The position numbers and the translations under genes were made by a program. Shown here piece by piece: positions 5,281 to 12,879 of a stretch of 13,656 nt of DNA; the first letter of the stretch is position 1; each line of letters starts with the position of its first letter. The DNA is from an uncultured Clostridia bacterium. Lineage in GTDB: Bacteria; Bacillota; Clostridia; TANB77; CAG-508. The stretch spans positions 1 to 13,656 of the forward strand of contig CANQOU010000022.1 of assembly GCA_947625565.1 (NCBI GenBank), in the 5' to 3' direction. The notes below the pieces were generated by a model. It worked only from the letters and a program-made list of their open reading frames with translations. It did not search any database and was not told the DNA's origin.

Positions 5281-7440
5281 CTACTCATCATCCTTATTAT
5301 CAATATGAAGTACTCTTTCCTTAATTTCTTGTGTTCTTCCTTTGTTCCAGAAATTGCTTCCAATATATCCGCAAGTTCTTCTTGCTACATTCAATGTATT
5401 ATGGTCTCTGTTTCCACAATTTGGGCAGTACCATTCTAAATCATCATCTATAAGAATTTCTCCATCATATCCACATTTTTGGCAATAATCAGATTTTGTA
5501 TTTAATTCTGCATACATAATGTTATCATAAATAAATTTAATTACTTGTAAAACTGCTGGTATGTTATTTTGTAAATTTGGTGTCTCAATATATGAAATTG
5601 CTCCACCAGGGCTTAATTGCTGGAATTCGCTTTCTAGTTTTAATTTTGTAAATGCATCTATTTCTTCAAATACAGGTACATGATATGAATTTGTAATATA
5701 TCCTCTGTCTGTAATTCCTTCAATTTCTCCAAAACGTTCTTTTAAGCATTTAGCAAATTTATATGTTGTAGATTCAATTGGTGTTCCATAAACACTGTAG
5801 TCAATGTTTTCTGCTTCTTTCCATTCTTTACACTTATCATTTAATTTTTTCATTACCTTTAAGCCGAATTCTTTACCATCACCATTATCTGTATGGCTAT
5901 GTCCAGTCATATATTTTACACATTCATATAATCCTGCATATCCTAATGAAATTGTTGAATATCCATTATGTAGTAATTCATGAATGCTCTCGCCTTTTCC
6001 TAATCTAGCTAGTGCTCCGTGTTGCCATAAAATTGGTGCAACATCACTTGTTGCCTTGCTTAATCTTTGATGTCTAGCTTGTAATGCTCTGTGGCATAAT
6101 TCCAATCTTTGTTCAAAGATATCCCAGAATAAATCCATATCTTTTCCAGAAGATAAAGCAACATCAACTAAGTTAATTGTAACAACACCTTGATTAAATC
6201 TTCCATAATATTTTGGTTTATTAGTTTTTGGGTCAACATATGGTGTTAAGAATGAACGACATCCCATACAAGGATAACAATTTCCATTTCCATTTTTATC
6301 TATTTTCAATTCTAGCATTTTCTTTTCTGAAATATAATCTGGTACTAGTCTTTTTGCAGTACATTTTGCAGCTAATTCTGTTAAATACCAATATTTACTA
6401 TCTTCGTGAATATTATCTTCTTCTAGAACATACAATAATTTTGGAAATGCTGGTGTAATATATACACCCTTTTCATTTTTAAATCCTAATATTCTTTGGT
6501 TTAAAAATTCTTCAATAATCAATGCTAACTCTTCTTTATATTCTTCTGTTTCTCCTAAATACATACAAACAGATAGGAATGGTGCTTGCCCATTAGTATT
6601 TGTCATAGAATTTACTTGATAGTTAAATGTTTGCACTCCATCTGCAATTTCCTTTTTCATATCCTGTTTTGCAAATTCTTTGCAGTCTTTTTCATCAAGA
6701 CCTCTTTCTTGATATTTTTTTAGGTATCTTTCATAACTTGCTCTTGCAAATGGTGCTAAATGGCTTAGTGTAATGGTTGCTCCACCGTAGCTAGAAGAAG
6801 TAACTGCTAAAATAATTTGTGTTGCTATTGTTGCTGCTGTTATAAAACGATGTGGTTTCTCTATCATAACCCCATTTATAATTGTTCCATTTTGTAGCAT
6901 ATCTTCTAAATTTATTAACTCGCAATTATGTAAAGCATTTTGTGCAAAATAATCAGCATCGTGAAAGTGTATAATCCCTTCATCATGTGCCTTCACAATG
7001 TCTTCTGGTAATAAAAATCTTCTAGTTATATCTGTACTTGTAATACCTGCTAAGTAATCTCTTTGTGTAGTAACTACCTTAGCATTTTTATTTGAATTTT
7101 CATTATTCCAATAATCATTTTCACCTTCAATAAGTTCCTTTATAGATTGGTCTGTTGTATTTGCTTTTCTTACCAATTCTCTTGTATATCTATAAGTAAT
7201 ATATTTTTTTGCTAATTGGTATTTTCCAAATTCCATCAATTTTTCTTCTATAATATCTTGTATATCTTCTACCAATATTCTTGGTTTATTTAGTTCTACA
7301 ATATATTTAATTATTTCTTCAATTTTCTCCTTTGATATTTTCTCATTGCGACTTACTTCATTATTTGCTTTTTGAATTGCTATTCTTATTTTTTCTGGAT
7401 TATAGTCCACTATTGTTCCATCTCTTTTTATAATTTTCAT
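5281..7440 (-). CDS. nrdD: Anaerobic ribonucleoside-triphosphate reductase (class III)
   Basis: NrdD makes deoxyribonucleoside triphosphates from ribonucleoside triphosphates without oxygen, in the cytoplasm. The 719 residues are close to the E. coli enzyme. Residues 1-90 are an ATP-cone, the allosteric site for overall activity. The likely substrate-radical cysteine is C173 (HNCEL), and C388/C391/C394 form a cysteine-rich block (NCYPCMGC). The C-terminus has a four-cysteine zinc site (C653, C656, C672, C675). The glycyl-radical loop RRTCGYIG follows, with the radical on G691, sixteen residues after the last zinc cysteine as in E. coli and T4 NrdD. The ribosome site AGGAGG (7449-7454) is well placed. 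First gene of a three-gene operon. Confidence 0.97.
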   Translation of the reverse strand: MKIIKRDGTIVDYNPEKIRIAIQKANNEVSRNEKISKEKIEEIIKYIVELNKPRILVEDIQDIIEEKLMEFGKYQLAKKYITYRYTRELVRKANTTDQSIKELIEGENDYWNNENSNKNAKVVTTQRDYLAGITSTDITRRFLLPEDIVKAHDEGIIHFHDADYFAQNALHNCELINLEDMLQNGTIINGVMIEKPHRFITAATIATQIILAVTSSSYGGATITLSHLAPFARASYERYLKKYQERGLDEKDCKEFAKQDMKKEIADGVQTFNYQVNSMTNTNGQAPFLSVCMYLGETEEYKEELALIIEEFLNQRILGFKNEKGVYITPAFPKLLYVLEEDNIHEDSKYWYLTELAAKCTAKRLVPDYISEKKMLELKIDKNGNGNCYPCMGCRSFLTPYVDPKTNKPKYYGRFNQGVVTINLVDVALSSGKDMDLFWDIFEQRLELCHRALQARHQRLSKATSDVAPILWQHGALARLGKGESIHELLHNGYSTISLGYAGLYECVKYMTGHSHTDNGDGKEFGLKVMKKLNDKCKEWKEAENIDYSVYGTPIESTTYKFAKCLKERFGEIEGITDRGYITNSYHVPVFEEIDAFTKLKLESEFQQLSPGGAISYIETPNLQNNIPAVLQVIKFIYDNIMYAELNTKSDYCQKCGYDGEILIDDDLEWYCPNCGNRDHNTLNVARRTCGYIGSNFWNKGRTQEIKERVLHIDNKDDE

Positions 7441-7469
7441 ATATTTATCCTCCTTTGTTTGTTGAATTT

Positions 7470-7478
7470 ATTTTACCA
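7470..7478 (-). promoter_or_regulatory. Candidate extended -10 of the nrdD operon
   Basis: On the minus strand TGGTAAAAT reads as an extended -10 (TGn, TAAAAT at 7470-7475) about 15 bases before the nrdD ribosome site. No clear -35 is seen at 17 bases. The assignment is tentative. Confidence 0.45.
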
Positions 7479-7495
7479 TAATTTTTTGTCTTTAC

Positions 7496-7511
7496 TGTTG
7501 CATTTGCAACA
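7496..7511. promoter_or_regulatory. 16-bp palindrome upstream of nrdD, candidate operator
   Basis: TGTTGCATTTGCAACA has perfect 7-base arms around two central T. It lies about 20 bases upstream of the candidate -10, over the -35 region, where a repressor or activator would bind. It does not match the NrdR box as I know it (ACACTATATATAGTGT-like), and there is only one copy. Confidence 0.5.
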
Positions 7512-7614
7512 TTTTATTAAAAAACTTTTTAAAACATTATCTATTTCAATACTTTTTGTATATATTTCATTTATATTACAATTTCATTACAAAAAAAGAA
7601 TAGAAGTAAACCTC

Positions 7615-8076
7615 CTATCCTCTATTTAAAAGATAAATTGAAAAGTTCAAATATGTCGCAAAAAGTGTCCAAAGAAAATATGGAATTTGTAATAGTCCTG
7701 CCACTTTATCTTTTTCATAAAAGCGTACTATCATCATATATACTGCTATATCTAATAATATTATCCATACAAAAGCAAATAATCTCCACTCAAATACGAA
7801 AAAGAAAATCGGCCATAGAGCATTAATTAGTAACTGTTGATAATATATTTGCATATTTAAATAGTTTGTTAGGTTTTTGCTTTTTAGAATTCCATAAGAT
7901 ATTCCCATTAAAACATATAAAATAGTCCATACAATTGGAAATATAATTCCTGGCGGTGCAATTGCTGGTTTTTGTAAAGAAGTATAATCCATGAATGGTG
8001 TAATTATAAGTCCTACAATTCCTCCAATTAAAAGAGGAACAAGAATTGATTTTACATATATTTTTGTTTTACTCAT
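7615..8076 (-). CDS. tspO: TspO/MBR family protein (tryptophan-rich sensory protein)
   Basis: TspO proteins are five-helix membrane proteins that bind porphyrins and are linked to tetrapyrrole and oxidative-stress responses. From ATG 8076 the protein has 153 residues, the normal length. It has five hydrophobic segments (about 8-28, 42-62, 80-97, 100-118, 128-148). Family motifs are KPAIAPPGIIFPIVWTILY near 36-54, NALWPIFFF near 86, and LWTLFATYLNFSIYLLN at the end. The frame also opens at GTG 8085, but GAGGTG (8083-8088) overlaps that codon and is spaced six bases from ATG 8076, so the ATG is chosen. It is divergent from the next gene. The 174 bases between it and nrdD contain the nrdD promoter and palindrome and no obvious strong terminator. 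Confidence 0.93.
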   Translation of the reverse strand: MSKTKIYVKSILVPLLIGGIVGLIITPFMDYTSLQKPAIAPPGIIFPIVWTILYVLMGISYGILKSKNLTNYLNMQIYYQQLLINALWPIFFFVFEWRLFAFVWIILLDIAVYMMIVRFYEKDKVAGLLQIPYFLWTLFATYLNFSIYLLNRG

Positions 8077-8147
8077 ATATCTCACCTCACTTTTATTCTA
8101 TGTATATATATTGGTATGATATGTATATTTTTGATTTTTTTGGTTAT

Positions 8148-8153
8148 TATAAT
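8148..8153 (+). promoter_or_regulatory. Candidate -10 box for the ferritin-like gene
   Basis: TATAAT lies 19 bases before the ATG at 8172, with AAAGGAG as ribosome site between them. No convincing -35 is seen at 16-18 bases. The surrounding 95 bases between divergent genes are so A+T-rich that other boxes are possible. Confidence 0.4.
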
Positions 8154-8171
8154 ATAAAAGGAGTGTTTTAT

Positions 8172-8606
8172 ATGGAAAATCAAAATTTAAATATCTTAGA
8201 TGAGGTAAATAAAGGTGCTACAATGGGTATGAATGCGATTTCATATGTTTCTGACAAGGCAGAAGATACTCAGTTCAAACAAGTATTAGATACCGAATAT
8301 AATAAGTATCAAAAAATTTCTCAAAGAGTAAATGATTTATATTCTCAATATTCTGATAAAGATCCTCATGAAACAAATGCAATGACAAAAATGATGACTT
8401 GGTATGGAATTCAAATGAAAACAATGGTTGATGATACAACTTCCAAATTATCTGAACTATTAATGCAGGGAACAAATATGGGAATTATAGAAGGTAGACG
8501 TTTAATAAACCAAAATCCAGAAGCTGCACCTGATGTAAAAAATATTTTAAATGACTTTGTAGTCATGCAAGAAGATAGTGTAGAAACATTAAAAAAATAC
8601 TTATAG
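8172..8606 (+). CDS. Predicted four-helix, ferritin-like (DUF2383-like) protein
   Basis: The protein has 144 residues, is soluble and almost entirely helical. Helices are at about 5-28, 33-60, 68-100 and 118-143, with a short turn DPHET between the second and third. The stretch NAMTKMMTWYGIQMKTM and the following MGIIEGRRL look conserved in form. The overall pattern suggests a ferritin-like bundle such as DUF2383, but the clear ExxH iron ligands of true ferritins are missing, so no iron binding or enzyme activity should be assumed. The open frame extends upstream to 8046. I chose ATG 8172 because AAAGGAG (8157-8163) stands eight bases before it and the upstream part overlaps tspO on the other strand. 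Function unknown. Confidence 0.75.
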   Translation: MENQNLNILDEVNKGATMGMNAISYVSDKAEDTQFKQVLDTEYNKYQKISQRVNDLYSQYSDKDPHETNAMTKMMTWYGIQMKTMVDDTTSKLSELLMQGTNMGIIEGRRLINQNPEAAPDVKNILNDFVVMQEDSVETLKKYL

Positions 8607-8693
8607 ATTGGAAATATAACTATTAGTGCTATGTTGATTTTTGTATATTTGTCGATTTTAGTCGAATATTTCATATGTTACTTCCCGTTTTGT

Positions 8694-8757
8694 AGTTAAA
8701 GTCTTGTTGTATTTTAAGTTTGTTTTATATTCTTCTTTAAATTGCTATACTTTAACT
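8694..8757 (+). promoter_or_regulatory. Promoter and candidate operator of the XRE regulator
   Basis: TGCTATACT (8743-8751) is an extended -10. A 9-base inverted repeat, AGTTAAAGT (8694-8702) and ACTTTAACT (8749-8757), brackets the promoter; the second arm overlaps the -10 box. Such paired sites are typical of autoregulation by small HTH regulators. No other feature is seen in 8607-8781. Confidence 0.5.
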
Positions 8758-8781
8758 GAACATTGAAGATGGGGGTATATT

Positions 8782-9120
8782 ATGAGCGTAGAAGCGAAAT
8801 CTAATATTGATTCTTCTATCGGAAAAGTACTTAAAAGTTATCGAAAGAAGCATCATTTAACACAAGATAAAATGGCTGAAAAACTAGATATTTCGGAAAA
8901 ATATATTTCCAGATTAGAAAACGGTAACAGTGGTGTAAAATTAGAGACTTTAGTTAATTATATGAATATTTTAGGAATAACACCTAATGTTGTTTTCAAT
9001 GAGTTAATAACAAATGATACTATAAAACCTCAAATAGATTTGTCTTTCAAAATTAGTGAATTGTCAGAACAAAAATTAAACTTTTTAAATTTATTTGTTG
9101 ATTATTTAAAAGATTTATAA
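8782..9120 (+). CDS. XRE-family transcriptional regulator
   Basis: The protein is a cytoplasmic DNA-binding protein of 112 residues. The Cro/CI-type HTH spans about residues 14-70, with the helix-turn-helix proper at LTQDKMAEKLDISEKYISRL (26-45). The C-terminal 40 residues form a short helical tail without a recognised ligand or peptidase domain. The ribosome site is an unusual GGGGG (8771-8775), six bases before the ATG. It is transcribed alone and closed by its own terminator, so it probably controls itself and genes elsewhere; its targets are unknown. Confidence 0.93.
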   Translation: MSVEAKSNIDSSIGKVLKSYRKKHHLTQDKMAEKLDISEKYISRLENGNSGVKLETLVNYMNILGITPNVVFNELITNDTIKPQIDLSFKISELSEQKLNFLNLFVDYLKDL

Positions 9121-9121
9121 T

Positions 9122-9151
9122 AAAAAAAGCGACACTGAAGTCGCTTTTTTT
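9122..9151. terminator. Two-way terminator between XRE gene and M18 peptidase
   Basis: A perfect 12-bp stem (AAAAAAAGCGAC 9122-9133 with 9140-9151) has the 6-base loop ACTGAA and T or A tails on either strand. It begins right after the XRE stop and overlaps the first two bases of the convergent peptidase stop codon. Confidence 0.93.
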
Positions 9152-10550
9152 ATTCCTTCCAAAATGCCTCATACATTTTATATGCTGAATATATATCGTA
9201 TTTATTTGTTACTTCATATGGTGAATGCATTGAAAGAACTGGAACACCACAATCAATAACATCTACTCCTTTATTTGCTAAAATATATGCAATTGTTCCT
9301 CCTCCTCCAATGTCAACCTTTCCTAGTTCTGTAATTTGATATTGAATATCATTTTTTTCTAATACATTTCTTACCCATGCTACATATTCTGCGTTAGCAT
9401 CTGATGCTCCTGATTTTCCTCTAGCTCCTGTATATTTATTTAATGCAATTCCTTTTCCTAGATATCCCGCATTTAAACTATCTGATACAGATGCATAAAT
9501 TGGGTCATATCCTGCATCAACATCTGAAGATAACATCTTAGAAAAACAAAATATTCTATCTAATAAATTTGGCTTGTTTATTCCTAATTTATTTAATATT
9601 TCTGAAATAAAGAAGTCAAACATATGTGATTCCATTCCTGTATTTCCCATACTACCAATTTCTTCTTTATCTGATAAAATGCAAACTGCAGTATTTTTTA
9701 CTTTATCTAAGTTCATCATAGCTAATAATGAAGTATATGCACAAACTTTATCATCTTGCCCATATCCTGCTACCATGCTTTCGTCAAATCCTAAGCTTCT
9801 TGCATTAAATGCTGGAACAAGTTCTATTTCTGCACTCATAAAGTCCGCTTCTGTAATTCCATACTTTTGATTTAATATTTTTAATATATTTAGCTTAACT
9901 TTTTCTTGTATCTTATCATCATTTACTGGATTACTTCCAATCAATAATTTTAGGTTTTCACCTTCAATTCCATCCTTTAATTTCTTTTCCATTTGTTCCT
10001 GTGCTAAATGTGGTAGCAAATCAGTAATTGTAAAGATTGGGTCTGTTTCATTTTCCCCTATATTGATTTCCACTTTTTCTCCACTAGTCTTTACAATAAC
10101 TCCATGCAAACTTAATGGAATTGTAGTCCATTGATATTTTTTTATTCCACCATAATAGTGTGTTTTAAAATATGCCATTCCAGTTTCTTCGCATAATGGG
10201 TTTGGTTTTAAGTCTAATCTTGGGGAATCTACGTGAGACCCTATAATATGCATTCCATGTTCTTGTATATCATTCTCCCCTATTATTGCTAAATACATAC
10301 TTTTTTCACGGTTAATAAAGTAAACTTTATCACCTGCTTTTAATTCATTTTTGTTGATAATATCTGTATATCCATTTTGGTCTGCTAATTTTTTTGCAGA
10401 TTTGATAAATTCTCTTTCTGTTTTTGATTTATTTAAAAATGCCATATATTTGTCAGATATTTCCATAATTTCTTGTTTTTGCTTTTCATCTACTTTTTTC
10501 CATCCTTCTTCTCTTTTAGCAAAAAGTTTTTCTTTTTGTTCCTCTTCCAT
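9150..10550 (-). CDS. M18 family metallo-aminopeptidase
   Basis: The enzyme removes N-terminal residues, usually acidic or neutral, from peptides in the cytoplasm. It works as a large oligomer with two metal ions. It has 466 residues, normal for the family. The metal and catalytic residues are visible in order: H106 in GSHVDSPRLD (with D108), D266 in YGQDDK, the E296-E297 pair in SDKEEIGS, D343 in SSDVDAGYDP and H442 in LSMHSPYE. All are intact. The ribosome site AGGAAGGA precedes ATG 10550 at a normal distance. It is divergent from the FAD oxidoreductase across 141 bases, in which I find no promoter good enough to list. Probably general peptide turnover. Confidence 0.95.
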   Translation of the reverse strand: MEEEQKEKLFAKREEGWKKVDEKQKQEIMEISDKYMAFLNKSKTEREFIKSAKKLADQNGYTDIINKNELKAGDKVYFINREKSMYLAIIGENDIQEHGMHIIGSHVDSPRLDLKPNPLCEETGMAYFKTHYYGGIKKYQWTTIPLSLHGVIVKTSGEKVEINIGENETDPIFTITDLLPHLAQEQMEKKLKDGIEGENLKLLIGSNPVNDDKIQEKVKLNILKILNQKYGITEADFMSAEIELVPAFNARSLGFDESMVAGYGQDDKVCAYTSLLAMMNLDKVKNTAVCILSDKEEIGSMGNTGMESHMFDFFISEILNKLGINKPNLLDRIFCFSKMLSSDVDAGYDPIYASVSDSLNAGYLGKGIALNKYTGARGKSGASDANAEYVAWVRNVLEKNDIQYQITELGKVDIGGGGTIAYILANKGVDVIDCGVPVLSMHSPYEVTNKYDIYSAYKMYEAFWKE

Positions 10551-10691
10551 TTTATCCTTCCTTTCTTTTAATTTTACTTCATTGCTATTTTACGCAATTT
10601 TTGTAAAAACTATTCTAATTGTTCATTGCGATTATATCATATGTTTTATATTTTTGCAATTATGGGACATACTATTTTTGAGGTGAAAAAA

Positions 10692-12191
10692 ATGCATTTT
10701 TTGTGGATTGAAACTTTTGATAAAAAACATGATTTTGAAAAATTAAATTCTGATATTTCTTGTGATATATGTATTATTGGCGCTGGTATATTTGGTATAA
10801 CATGTGCATACTATTTAACTAAATTAGGATTTAAAGTAGTTGTTTTAGAAAGAGATGAAATTGCTAGTAAAACAACAGGTCATACAACTGCTAAAATTAC
10901 AAGTCAACATGGACTTTTTTATAGCTATCTAATTAAAGCTTTCGGTTTATCTTACGCTAAAGCCTATTTAGATGCAAATGAAACTGCAATTAAAAATATA
11001 AAAGAAATCATTGATAAAGAAAACATTTCTTGTGATTTTTCTTATCAAAATAATTTCATTTATACTACAAACTCAGAAGACTTACAGAGTATTCATGATG
11101 AAGTATCTGCAGTTCAAGCATTAAATTTTCCATGTGAATTTGTAACAAATACTGGACTTCCTTTTGAAATTTTAGGTAGCTGCATGTTTAAAAATCAAGC
11201 ACAATTTCATCCTTTAAAATATGTATATGGTTTGGTAGATAGTATTTATGATAGTTGTAAAATTTTTACACATACAACTGTTAATGATATTCGTCAAAAT
11301 AAAAATGGATATATTGGTTATACAAACAATGCTAAAGTAAATTCTAAATATGTTATACTCGCATCACATTATCCATTTTTAAAAATTCCTGGCTTCTATT
11401 TTTTGAAAATGTATCAGGCTTCTTCTTATTTAATTGCTGTTGATACAAAAAAGAAGCTATTTGATGGTATGTATTTAACTGCAAAGTCTCCTACTTTTTC
11501 TTTTAGAACTGCGCAAATTGATGGAAAAGAGCTATTACTAATAGGAGGTGCAGATCATAAGACTGGAACATATTGCAATTTTAATGCAAGTTATGGAATT
11601 TTAGAAAAGCTTGCAAAGACCTATTATCCAAATTGCAATGTTCTTTATCGTTGGAATACTCGTGATTGTATCTCTTTGGATAAAATCCCATATATTGGTT
11701 CATATAGCCGATACATGCCCAATTTGTATGTTGGAACAGGGTTTCAAAAATGGGGGATGACTTCATCTAATGTAGCTGCTAATATTATTGTTGATATGAT
11801 TTGTGGAAAAGAAAATCCATATTCTTTTGTTTTTTCTGCAACACGTATGAAGCCTATAAAAAATATAAATGAAGTTAAAAACATGGTCGTACAATCTGCA
11901 AAATCTGTTGTATTAGATAAATTAAATCCATCACATTTAAAGTTTGATGAGATTAAATTGAATTCAGGTGGAATTGTAGAAATAAATGGTAATAAAGTAG
12001 GAATTTTTAAAGATTCTCGCGGTAAAATCTTTGCAGTAAAACCTGTATGTACACATCTTGGCTGTTTGCTTTCTTGGAATGATGTAGATAAGACGTGGGA
12101 CTGTCCTTGTCATGGTTCTCGATTTGATTTCAGAGGTAAAAATTTATATGACCCTGCTATTAAAAATTTACAAACATATGACATTGAATAA
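10692..12191 (+). CDS. FAD-dependent oxidoreductase with C-terminal Rieske [2Fe-2S] domain
   Basis: The protein is a two-domain redox enzyme of 499 residues. Residues 24-400 are a DAO-type FAD domain: the dinucleotide fold has G30-A-G32-I-F-G35 and E53 at the end of the second strand. Residues about 420-499 are a Rieske domain with cluster ligands C453-x-H455 and C471-x-x-H474. The extra cysteines C458 and C473 match the disulfide pair of high-potential Rieske proteins (CTHLGC, CPCHGS). The arrangement matches the YhfW-like family known in Bacillota; its substrate is not established to my knowledge. I chose ATG 10692 because GAGGTG (10680-10685) lies six bases upstream; the longer frame from 10626 has no such site. 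No signal peptide is seen, so it is cytoplasmic. Transcribed singly. Confidence 0.92.
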   Translation: MHFLWIETFDKKHDFEKLNSDISCDICIIGAGIFGITCAYYLTKLGFKVVVLERDEIASKTTGHTTAKITSQHGLFYSYLIKAFGLSYAKAYLDANETAIKNIKEIIDKENISCDFSYQNNFIYTTNSEDLQSIHDEVSAVQALNFPCEFVTNTGLPFEILGSCMFKNQAQFHPLKYVYGLVDSIYDSCKIFTHTTVNDIRQNKNGYIGYTNNAKVNSKYVILASHYPFLKIPGFYFLKMYQASSYLIAVDTKKKLFDGMYLTAKSPTFSFRTAQIDGKELLLIGGADHKTGTYCNFNASYGILEKLAKTYYPNCNVLYRWNTRDCISLDKIPYIGSYSRYMPNLYVGTGFQKWGMTSSNVAANIIVDMICGKENPYSFVFSATRMKPIKNINEVKNMVVQSAKSVVLDKLNPSHLKFDEIKLNSGGIVEINGNKVGIFKDSRGKIFAVKPVCTHLGCLLSWNDVDKTWDCPCHGSRFDFRGKNLYDPAIKNLQTYDIE

Positions 12192-12217
12192 TTTTTTGAT
12201 TTTTTTTGTCAATTTTA

Positions 12218-12246
12218 TTGACTTTATAGGATTTTTTTGCTACAAT
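12218..12246 (+). promoter_or_regulatory. Strong promoter of the thioesterase gene
   Basis: TTGACT (12218-12223), a 17-base spacer and TACAAT (12241-12246) with TGC before the -10 make the best promoter in the window. The -35 lies within an inverted repeat, GTCAAT (12208-12213) and ATTGAC (12217-12222) around TTT, which could be an operator. Transcription would start near 12253. Confidence 0.75.
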
Positions 12247-12290
12247 GCTTTTAATAAATCATATATTTGTATGTTTTATTTTTTGTTTAT

Positions 12291-12331
12291 GAACTAGATT
12301 TCTCCTTCGAAAGCAATCTAGTTCTTTTTTT
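12291..12331 (+). terminator. Terminator-like hairpin abutting the thioesterase ribosome site
   Basis: GAACTAGATT (12291-12300) pairs perfectly with AATCTAGTTC (12315-12324) and is followed by seven T (12325-12331). The ribosome site GGAGG begins at the next base. It could end the FAD gene transcript, but it also lies in the leader made from the promoter at 12218-12246, so it may act as an attenuator. Confidence 0.8.
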
Positions 12332-12342
12332 GGAGGTATGTT

Positions 12343-12756
12343 ATGGAAAATTTTGTATTTAAAAGAAAAATAAATTATTATGAAACAGATAAGATGGGAG
12401 TAGTACATCATTCAAATTATATACGATTTTTGGAGGAAGCTAGATGTCATTGGTTAGAAGAACTTGAAATGCCTTTTGAAGCTTTTGAAAAGCAAGGCAT
12501 AACTATTCCTGTGTTAGGCGTTAATATTGAATATAAACATCATGTTACTTTTGGTGATATAATAATTATTCATCCATATATGAAAGAATATTCTGGTGTA
12601 AGAATGGTGGTCGGATATGATGTTACAAAAGAAGATACAGGAGAATTAGTTATGGTTGGAGAAACTAAGCATTGTTTTACTAATAAAAATTTAAAGCCAA
12701 TTCATTTAAAAAAGGCAAATTTTGAATTTCATGATAAGTTTCAAAAATTGCTATGA
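12343..12756 (+). CDS. Acyl-CoA thioesterase, hotdog fold (YbgC/4HBT type)
   Basis: The enzyme hydrolyses acyl-CoA thioesters in the cytoplasm. It has 137 residues, the standard single-hotdog length. The active-site signature is YYETDKMGVVHHSNYIRFLEE (about 12-32), with catalytic D16 and the conserved histidine and asparagine before the long central helix. The C-terminal strands include YDVTKEDTGELVMVGETKHCF. The chain length or aromatic nature of the substrate cannot be told. GGAGG (12332-12336) is a strong ribosome site, and it follows directly on the terminator-like hairpin. The gene ends in TGA, one of only two genes here that do so. Confidence 0.93.
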   Translation: MENFVFKRKINYYETDKMGVVHHSNYIRFLEEARCHWLEELEMPFEAFEKQGITIPVLGVNIEYKHHVTFGDIIIIHPYMKEYSGVRMVVGYDVTKEDTGELVMVGETKHCFTNKNLKPIHLKKANFEFHDKFQKLL

Positions 12757-12879
12757 AATTAAATTAAAATTAGAATAAAATCTTTTTATAAATTCGTTTT
12801 ATTTTAGTTTCTTATGCATAACATTGTGTATTCTTAATGATTTAACAAATAAAATAGTATTAAAATGTAGGAGGAAAAA

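Noticed and set aside
7441..7614. NrdR boxes upstream of nrdD
   Set aside because: No pair of boxes resembling the NrdR consensus is present; the only palindrome has a different sequence.
12812..12821. TTATGCATAA palindrome before the flavodoxin gene as an operator
   Set aside because: Only 10 bases in a very A+T-rich spacer and not aligned with a clear promoter.
12757..12879. Terminator between thioesterase and flavodoxin
   Set aside because: The A/T-only inverted segments pair poorly and lack a GC core, so no call is made.
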